Assembly: GCA_900318445.1 (NCBI GenBank)
Contig: ONKO01000016.1
Span: 1-40,619, forward strand
Direction: 5' to 3'
DNA length: 40,619 nucleotides
Source of the DNA: an uncultured Bacteroidales bacterium
GTDB lineage: Bacteria > Bacteroidota > Bacteroidia > Bacteroidales > UBA932
Shown one piece after another: positions 34,134 through 40,619 of this stretch. The notes beneath the pieces are model-generated. The model had not been told where the DNA came from. It worked only from the letters and a program-made list of their open reading frames with translations, and ran no database searches. Every line of letters begins with the position of its first letter. The stretch's first letter is position 1. The position numbers and the translations under genes are program-made.

Positions 34134-35164
34134 AGTGACAGGTTCTTTTGGAAGCGCTTCCTGCGGGTGCGCACCGCTTCCTCGTTCAGTTTATCGATAG
34201 TTTCGACGGTTACCCGGTGACGCTCCACGTTCTGGAAGGCGAACGAGAGTTCCGCTCCGTACAGGATGATGGTCCATGCGAGGTTCATCCAGACCATGAA
34301 CAGCGGAATGGCAGCCATGACACCGTAAACGGCGCTCTGCTTGGCCACCATCACCTGGGTTTCCAAGTATAGGTATTGTACTCCGGCAAAACAGAGGCCG
34401 GATATGATTGCAGCTTTAAAGGCATATCGGTAAAGCACCTTGGTGCCGGGGATGTACTTGTACATAACGGCCAGGATGAGGATGATCAGCCCGGCAAACG
34501 TGGCCCAGGAAAGGAGCGACTTGAGGTGCTCGGTAAAAAATTCCTTGGTGGGGAAGATGAGGTCCAGTACGTGCGAGTACACCACCGACCCGGAGAAAAG
34601 GATGATGACCACAAACGGCGCCAGGATGGTTATGCCGATGATAACCCCAATCATCTTGAGGAAGTTACTTTCCCGTTCTACCTTCCATACATTGTTGAAC
34701 ACCTGTCGCACGGAGATCATCAGGGACAGCACAATCCAGACGAAGGAGGCCATGGAGATAAAGCCGAACAGGCCGCTCTCGGCCGTCCTCACAATGTTGT
34801 CCGCCGCTCCCAGCAGCACGTCCGTGAGATGCTGTTCTCCCAGATTGGCATACAGCACTTCGGCAAACTTGTCCCTCAGGCCCAGGCCGTCGGTAAGGTA
34901 AATGCCGATGGCAATCGCCGGCACCACCGCCATCATGCTCTTGAACGCCAGCGCCGTAATCTGGAACCCGATCTTCTGGTCCGAGAACGTGTTCATCATG
35001 AGGACCACAATCTTGAGATCCTTCACCCCCCTCGCCGTCCACCTCGAGAAATCCTTCTCATTCAGCAGCCACAAATCATGCATCAGAAAGCGCACAATCC
35101 GTGTTATCCAGATGGACACCCACCGGACAATCACCTCAATCTTATGCACTAACTTCCTGAACAT
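34130..35164 (-). CDS. YihY/BrkB-family membrane protein
   Basis: This is a 344-residue inner-membrane protein of the YihY/virulence factor BrkB family, once called ribonuclease BN. Six hydrophobic segments are visible, including ITALAFKSMMAVVPAIAIGI (the conserved N-terminal motif), FISMASFVWIVLSLMISV, IIGITILAPFVVIILFSG and YGVMAAIPLFMVWMNLAW followed by TIILYGAEL. The C-terminal tail is basic. The role of the family is not settled; transport has been suggested. The ATG lies 48 bases after the ligA stop, across a phased A-tract. Its stop overlaps the rel start by four bases. Confidence 0.88.
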   Translation of the reverse strand: MFRKLVHKIEVIVRWVSIWITRIVRFLMHDLWLLNEKDFSRWTARGVKDLKIVVLMMNTFSDQKIGFQITALAFKSMMAVVPAIAIGIYLTDGLGLRDKFAEVLYANLGEQHLTDVLLGAADNIVRTAESGLFGFISMASFVWIVLSLMISVRQVFNNVWKVERESNFLKMIGVIIGITILAPFVVIILFSGSVVYSHVLDLIFPTKEFFTEHLKSLLSWATFAGLIILILAVMYKYIPGTKVLYRYAFKAAIISGLCFAGVQYLYLETQVMVAKQSAVYGVMAAIPLFMVWMNLAWTIILYGAELSFAFQNVERHRVTVETIDKLNEEAVRTRRKRFQKNLSL

Positions 35165-35176
35165 TTATAGAGATAT

Positions 35177-35207
35177 GGAAAAATATAGAAAAATATAGAA
35201 AAAATAT
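35177..35207. repeat. phased A-tract repeat, GAAAAATATA x3
   Basis: GAAAAATATA-like units start at 35178, 35188 and 35198, a 10-bp period that puts A-tracts on one face of the helix. Such DNA is expected to curve. It lies between ligA and the YihY-like gene. Confidence 0.6.
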
Positions 35208-35211
35208 ATAA

Positions 35212-37326
<2,115 letters not shown>

Positions 37327-37356
37327 TCACGTGCGCGCATATGCGTGCATAGAATA

Positions 37357-37364
37357 CAAAGATA
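37357..37364 (-). promoter_or_regulatory. -7 box of ligA
   Basis: TATCTTTG on the minus strand, 34 bases before the ATG. No well-spaced TTG -33 box is seen. The leader contains an 18-bp near-palindrome. Confidence 0.5.
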
Positions 37365-37460
37365 CAAAAAAATTGGGGAAAGGAAAAATGTGGGCGCGCT
37401 CCCTCTTTCGAGGCGGGGCTTCGGCCCCTTTGGGGGGCTTTCGTCTCTTTGGGTTGCTGT

Positions 37461-37563
37461 GGCGCTTAACCAGCTTATTATCAACGTGTTAGTACAACTG
37501 ACGGGTGCGTTTTTCATACCCGTAAGTTGTGCTAATACGTTGAATTACAGCTACTTAAGTGCC
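37461..37563. repeat. 103-bp imperfect palindrome (MITE- or REP-like hairpin)
   Basis: Two arms of 46 bases flank an 11-base loop (37507-37517, GCGTTTTTCAT). The inner 24 bases of the arms (37483-37506 with 37518-37541) pair at 21 positions, two of the rest being G-U wobbles in RNA. The outer part is complementary at GGC-CTTAA and AGCT blocks. It lies between divergent genes, so it is not an end-of-gene terminator. No match to the REP elements at 19-24 kb is seen. Confidence 0.85.
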
Positions 37564-37595
37564 ACGGAAAAATGCGCGAACCAGCCGCGGGTGCA

Positions 37596-37661
37596 GACCT
37601 GCGACGCATTTCCGCCCGACCTGCGACGTTCCGCCACCCGACCTGCGACGTTTCCTGCCGG
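37596..37661 (-). repeat. three 22-bp units of the GTCGCAG subfamily
   Basis: GACCTGCGACG occurs at 37596, 37618 and 37640, an exact 22-bp period with variable 11-base remainders. The first unit is preceded by TGCA, as in the right arm of hairpin 2 at 8834-8847. No left half is found, so this looks like a trailing array left after loss of the hairpin element. Confidence 0.75.
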
Positions 37662-37730
37662 AGGGTAGAACATTTCGGGAAAATTTTGTATCTTCGTCGA
37701 CGACAACAATGTTTCGTAAAAAATTAATTC

Positions 37731-38510
37731 ATGAAAAAACTATTTATTCTGCTTACTTTGGCCCTTGGGGCTGTTCCTGCATTTGCCCAGGACCTTATCA
37801 CCAAAAAAGACGGCACCGACATTCAGGCCAAGGTTCTGGAAGTTACTGTCCGGGACGTCCGTTACAAGGCATGGGACAACCTGGAAGGTCCTGAGTTTGT
37901 TCTTCCTGCCTATGACATTCTCATCATCCGTTTTGAAAACGGAACCAACCATGTGTTCAATGTCGTTTCCCCGGGCTATGGACAGAACAGCGGTTTCTAT
38001 ACCTCGGACCTCTCCATGCTGGGAGAGTCTGGCCTTCGTTACAAGAACTTGAAAAATTACTATGACAGAGCGGATTACGCATTCTTGCAGCATCCCCGTT
38101 ATGGCCTTGGCATGCCCTGGCTCAACCTCATTTTCCCGGGCCTCAGCCAGTACTGCATGGACGAGCCTGGCCTGGGTACCCGCTATCTGCTCATTTCGCT
38201 GGGGTGTACGCTCGCTTCCAGTCTGGCTGCGTCCTCTTACGTCACTTACAGAGACGGTAATTATGTGCGCATAAGCATGCCTCCGGCAGCTCAGGTTGTC
38301 GCTGTCCTGGCATCGGCCGGCCTCATTGCCAATGGGGTCTGTTCCATCGTGAACGCATACCGCGTGGCCAAGGTCAAGAGCCTCTACACCGAAGACCTTT
38401 CCCAGTATCGCCGTGCCTATTCCATGTCACTTTCGCCGTCCATGAACTATGCGTTTACGCCCACCGGCGTGCGTCTGGCTCCGGGTGTTGGCATTAAGGT
38501 TACGTTCTAA
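37731..38510 (+). CDS. secreted/membrane protein of unknown function
   Basis: This is a 259-residue protein with a signal peptide (MKKLFILLTLALGAVPAFAQ). Residues about 21-75 resemble a short beta-rich module common at the N-terminus of Bacteroidetes envelope proteins (LITKKDGTDIQAKVLEVTVR, then VRYKAWDNLEGPEF, IIRFENGTNHVF). Two hydrophobic helices follow at about 150-175 (YLLISLGCTLASSLAASSYV) and 185-210 (AQVVAVLASAGLIANGVCSI). The C-terminus (MNYAFTPTGVRLAPGVGIKV) looks like a beta-strand. I do not recognise a defined family. It is monocistronic and ends at a strong hairpin near 38568. Confidence 0.8.
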   Translation: MKKLFILLTLALGAVPAFAQDLITKKDGTDIQAKVLEVTVRDVRYKAWDNLEGPEFVLPAYDILIIRFENGTNHVFNVVSPGYGQNSGFYTSDLSMLGESGLRYKNLKNYYDRADYAFLQHPRYGLGMPWLNLIFPGLSQYCMDEPGLGTRYLLISLGCTLASSLAASSYVTYRDGNYVRISMPPAAQVVAVLASAGLIANGVCSIVNAYRVAKVKSLYTEDLSQYRRAYSMSLSPSMNYAFTPTGVRLAPGVGIKVTF

Positions 38511-38546
38511 GGCTGGGGGCATCGGCCTTGCCCGTCAGCATCTCTG

Positions 38547-38638
38547 GATGCGCATTTTCCTGTATTTTTGCGCATCGCGGCGTGCTCCAGCACGTGGCGA
38601 TGCGCAATTTTGTGGGATTTTGCGCATCGCGGGGTGCT
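38547..38638. repeat. four alternating inverted TGCGCATC half-sites
   Basis: Half-sites lie at about 38548 (GATGCGCA), 38569 (TGCGCATC), 38598 (GATGCGCA) and 38621 (TGCGCATC), alternating in orientation every 21-29 bases. The second and fourth extend to TTGCGCATCGCGG(C/G)GTGCT. This is a third palindromic repeat type in the window. Confidence 0.7.
38568..38607 (+). terminator. strong hairpin terminator after the 37.7 kb gene
   Basis: A 19-base arm starting TTGCGCATCGC (38568-38586) pairs at 17 positions with 38589-38607 over a 2-base loop, and is followed by TTTTGTGGGATTTT on the plus strand. It lies 58 bases after the stop. It may also slow the convergent GNAT transcript. Confidence 0.6.
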
Positions 38639-38699
38639 GTGAGATAGGCGCAAAGGCCTCGTTTACGCTCCCGCCCCACTCCTACCGGGCGTTCCGGTA

Positions 38700-39329
38700 T
38701 TAGAGCACTTTCTTTACACTCCAGCTGCCCATGGTGGCACCACCGTATTCGATGGTGCGGTAGTCAAAGACTTCGAAGCCGCGTTTTTGGTAGAAGGCGA
38801 TGTTCTTCTCGGAGTTGGTGAAAAAGACCAGCTCTCGGCCACCGTTTTCGCGGATGTACTCTTCCCAGAACGCAATGAAGCGGGAGCCTACGCCCGTGCC
38901 CTGCACGCTTGGTTCTACCGTGAGCGAACTGGCATACCAGATGCCCGGACCGGTTTTCTGGTATTCGTGGCAGGGAATACCGGCATCGGCATCCATCTTG
39001 AGCCAACTGTCTATGGTGGCGCGGTCTCCTTCCCGGTATACCTTGAGCCAGCCGTTCAGGATGTACCGGAGGTCTGACGGCTTCTTGTACGCGGACGGGT
39101 TTAGCTGCGCTACGCATACGATTTTTCCGTCCTGCTTGCCCACCAGATAACGCGAAGCCCTGAAGTTGGTCTTGAACTCCCTCCACAAAATGGCAAACGT
39201 AACGCGAAGGCGCTCGTCGGGGTCCGGAAACCAGTTGGTAAAGTATTCGTAGCTGTGGAAGGCACGGGCGGCTACCTGCGCCGCTTCCCGGATCTCGCTA
39301 CGCTGCATGGGGGTAAAAACGGTGTTCAT
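38700..39329 (-). CDS. GNAT-family N-acetyltransferase
   Basis: This is a 209-residue acetyl-CoA-dependent acyltransferase of unknown substrate. The conserved acetyl-CoA loop is in LTVEPSVQGTGVGSRFIAFW (V-x-x-x-Q-x-x-G-x-G/A pattern). A downstream strand-helix NSEKNIAFYQKRGFEVFDYR is typical of GNAT motif B. The N-terminal half is longer than in minimal GNATs. It overlaps the YkvA-like gene by four bases (ATGA) and ends the flavin reductase-YkvA-GNAT operon. Confidence 0.9.
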   Translation of the reverse strand: MNTVFTPMQRSEIREAAQVAARAFHSYEYFTNWFPDPDERLRVTFAILWREFKTNFRASRYLVGKQDGKIVCVAQLNPSAYKKPSDLRYILNGWLKVYREGDRATIDSWLKMDADAGIPCHEYQKTGPGIWYASSLTVEPSVQGTGVGSRFIAFWEEYIRENGGRELVFFTNSEKNIAFYQKRGFEVFDYRTIEYGGATMGSWSVKKVL

Positions 39330-39685
39330 GGCTTAAAGAGCGACCGGGTCTTTTCGAGGGCTTTTTCCTTGATTTCCGGAGTAATGGAAGAAACGACATG
39401 GTAAAGGGCCGTAGCCAGTGCTGCCCAGTCGTCTACCAGGCCCGCAAAGGGCAGAAAGTCCGGGATAAAGTCCATAGGCAGGATGAGATACCCCAGCGCT
39501 CCGGCAATGATGGCCTTGTACTGGACGGGAGTAGCCGGATCCATGAGCGTATAGAACAGCACCAGGGCGTAGTAGACCAGCTTGGATCCAGCTTTGGACG
39601 CCACACGCCTGAGCTTTGCCCAGAAATCCTTTTCTGAGTAATTGCCCTCGTACTTGGGCAGGTCTTCGGGGGATAAGGTTTGCAT
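39326..39685 (-). CDS. YkvA/DUF1232-family membrane protein
   Basis: This is a 119-residue small membrane protein. The DUF1232 signature is clear: a hydrophobic segment, AGALGYLILPMDFIPDFLPF, then AGLVDDWAAL. The family has no agreed function. The N-terminus is charged. It starts 3 bases after the flavin reductase-like gene and overlaps the GNAT gene by four, so it is co-translated with them. Confidence 0.9.
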   Translation of the reverse strand: MQTLSPEDLPKYEGNYSEKDFWAKLRRVASKAGSKLVYYALVLFYTLMDPATPVQYKAIIAGALGYLILPMDFIPDFLPFAGLVDDWAALATALYHVVSSITPEIKEKALEKTRSLFKP

Positions 39686-39688
39686 GGG

Positions 39689-40267
39689 TTACATAAACTT
39701 CTTTCCGGCATTCCAGGCACCGCCGACGCTGTTGCCAATGGAACGGTAACACATGCCGGCGGCGTCGAAGACGATGGGCTGGAGTTTGGAAAGGTCAACT
39801 TTGCCGTCTGTGAGGATGCGTTCATCGGCACTCTGATTTACGACCTCGCCCACAAGGATGCCGCCCTGCCAGCTGATGACCTTGCACTCCAGGGTGAGGG
39901 GATACTCGTTGATGATGGGGGCGTCTACGTTGGGGCTGGGGCTTATGCTGAAGCCCACGCGGGCTACTTTGTCGGGCACTTTGTTGCCGCTTACGATGCC
40001 CAGGTAGTCAGACTCCGCTATGGTGTGGATATCGGCAAAACTGACGGTGAAGGCACCGGTGAGTTCCAGGTTCTCCGTGGTCTTGTGCTTGGACATGGAA
40101 ACGACAATCTGGTTGTGGTCGTACTGGCCGGCCCAGGCAGCCATCATGACGTCCGGGTTGTGGTCTTTGTCCCACGTTGCAATCATAACACAGGGCTGAG
40201 GCGTAGTCATCAGCGCCTGTTTGGGGCCGAAGTTCTTGCGGCCGGATACTTCTTTGAAGGATTCCAT
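39689..40267 (-). CDS. flavin reductase-like (FMN-binding) protein
   Basis: This is a 192-residue protein of the flavoredoxin/flavin reductase-like fold, a cytoplasmic FMN-binding electron carrier or reductase. Recognisable parts are PQPCVMIATWDKDHNPDVMM, AWAGQYDHNQIVVSM, TTENLELTGAFTVSFAD and LTLECKVISWQGGILVGEV. Length fits the family. The partner is not visible. A TTTG-N19-TATATTTG promoter lies 190-230 bases upstream, leaving a long leader with a possible small ORF that ends 2 bases before this start. Confidence 0.92.
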   Translation of the reverse strand: MESFKEVSGRKNFGPKQALMTTPQPCVMIATWDKDHNPDVMMAAWAGQYDHNQIVVSMSKHKTTENLELTGAFTVSFADIHTIAESDYLGIVSGNKVPDKVARVGFSISPSPNVDAPIINEYPLTLECKVISWQGGILVGEVVNQSADERILTDGKVDLSKLQPIVFDAAGMCYRSIGNSVGGAWNAGKKFM

Positions 40268-40269
40268 AC

Positions 40270-40410
40270 TTATGCTAATTCTTGTTGAATGATCGGAAGT
40301 AAGCTAAGGTCGGCGGGGAGCCATTGTACCGTGCCGAGGTCGCGGGCCGATTTTTTTGTCCCCGCAGTGTCCCCATAATGAGTTCGGGTACATTTTTTTG
40401 TCGAGTCCAT
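40270..40410 (-). CDS. possible small ORF in the leader of the flavin reductase operon
   Basis: This 46-residue frame (MDSTKKCTRTHYGDTAGTKK... ending IIQQELA) stops 2 bases before the flavin reductase ATG and lies downstream of a good promoter, so it would be the first cistron. I do not recognise the protein. It could be a small protein, a leader peptide, or an eroded gene remnant. Support is positional only. Confidence 0.3.
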   Translation of the reverse strand: MDSTKKCTRTHYGDTAGTKKSARDLGTVQWLPADLSLLPIIQQELA

Positions 40411-40465
40411 CAGTGAGCGAAAAAAAGTAGTTTTCAAGTGAGGTTGGGTATCTACCCTTAATATG

Positions 40466-40496
40466 CAAATATACGAATTTATCGGTCGGTCGCAAA
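40466..40496 (-). promoter_or_regulatory. promoter of the flavin reductase operon
   Basis: On the minus strand TTTG (40496-40493) is followed after 19 bases by TATATTTG (40473-40466), a full consensus match. The -33 box is inside the dispersed 46-bp repeat, and the -7 box starts at its edge. Confidence 0.7.
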
Positions 40497-40517
40497 ATCG
40501 TCGCAGGTCTGCAAAAA
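40472..40517 (+). repeat. 46-bp dispersed repeat, copy B
   Basis: Matches the minus strand of 8829-8874 at 43 of 46 positions. It carries the left arm of a GTCGCAG-type hairpin (CGTCGCAGGTCTGCA) but no right arm follows, so it is a truncated element. Read on the minus strand it supplies the TTTG -33 box of the neighbouring promoter. Confidence 0.8.
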
Positions 40518-40619
40518 AAAGAGGCCACTGAAAAAGGTATCTATTATACGAGCCTTCGAGAATCGACATTGCACAACAATCCTCCTGAGTTTTCGTATTC
40601 TGATGAACGTTCGACTCTC

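Larger units (their letters stand above)
38511..38699. other. convergent intergenic region with TGCGCATC hairpins
   Basis: The 189 bases between two convergent genes are dominated by four alternating copies of an inverted TGCGCATC motif (38547-38638). The rest shows no supported feature. Confidence 0.6.
40268..40619. other. upstream region of the flavin reductase operon
   Basis: These 352 bases to the window edge contain a possible 46-codon ORF (40270-40410), a good promoter (40466-40496) and copy B of the 46-bp repeat (40472-40517), which overlaps that promoter. Nothing recognisable is seen in 40520-40619. Confidence 0.6.

Noticed and set aside
40304-40569. Other open frames near the right edge
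   Set aside because: They run through the promoter and the dispersed repeat in different frames, with no motif or start signal.

Overview
The window looks like a chromosomal segment of an uncultured or little-studied member of the Bacteroidales (Bacteroidota). The reasons are a SusC/SusD outer-membrane pair, a LytS/LytTR two-component system, a Rho with a long low-complexity insertion, Bacteroidetes-type promoters (TTG, about 20 bp, then TAnnTTTG) in front of several genes, and an LptD, amidase and Rel set typical of the phylum. By eye the GC content is high for the group (about 55-60%). I cannot fix the genus. No tRNA, rRNA, prophage or CRISPR was seen.

Layout. Positions 1-85 hold the 3' end of an unidentified plus-strand gene. 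Positions 381-3702 hold a minus-strand operon: LytS-like kinase, LytTR regulator, alkaline phosphatase. Positions 3759-8513 hold susC-susD (minus), closed by a clear terminator. Positions 8514-8884 are a repeat-rich gap beside an AT-rich AAA_14/DUF4143 ATPase gene (8885-10315). Positions 10476-16577 are lptD, rho and mnmE (minus). Positions 16631-19490 are an N-acetylmuramoyl-L-alanine amidase gene and dnaA (plus). Positions 19665-21741 are pepD and rpe (minus). Positions 21998-23352 are an HRDC-domain gene overlapping an IS200-like/RAYT-type tyrosine transposase gene (minus). Positions 24154-28007 are rsfS, ftsH, cdsA and psd (plus). Positions 27985-37323 form a long, tightly packed minus-strand cluster: ligA, yihY-like, relA/spoT, Ig-like lipoprotein, outer-membrane protein, ispG. 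Position 37731 starts a secreted or membrane protein gene of unknown function. Positions 38700-40267 are a flavin reductase-like, YkvA/DUF1232 and GNAT operon (minus).

The most unusual content is a family of dispersed palindromic repeats. Three copies of a 98-bp element lie at 19514-19611 (inverted), 21899-21996 and 23784-23881. Each is two inverted 35-bp hairpins separated by 28 bp. Up to seven 21-bp tandem units flank them, carrying the same stem sequence in mirror-image polarity. Stem bases change in compensating pairs between copies. The elements flank the HRDC-transposase operon, and one abuts the transposase stop codon. This is the layout of a REP/BIME-RAYT system, here in a Bacteroidales host and with an HRDC protein as a translationally linked partner. 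A related subfamily with the same two-hairpin plan lies at 8752-8846, with fragments at 37596-37661 and 40472-40517.

Other palindromic structures are a 103-bp hairpin at 37461-37563, an 80-bp palindrome inside the 3' end of ligA, and a TGCGCATC cluster at 38547-38638. The heptamer GGCCGAT also appears several times more often than base composition predicts. The housekeeping genes cover replication (dnaA, ligA), envelope building (lptD, cdsA, psd, amidase, ftsH), translation control (rsfS, mnmE, rel) and isoprenoid synthesis (ispG).
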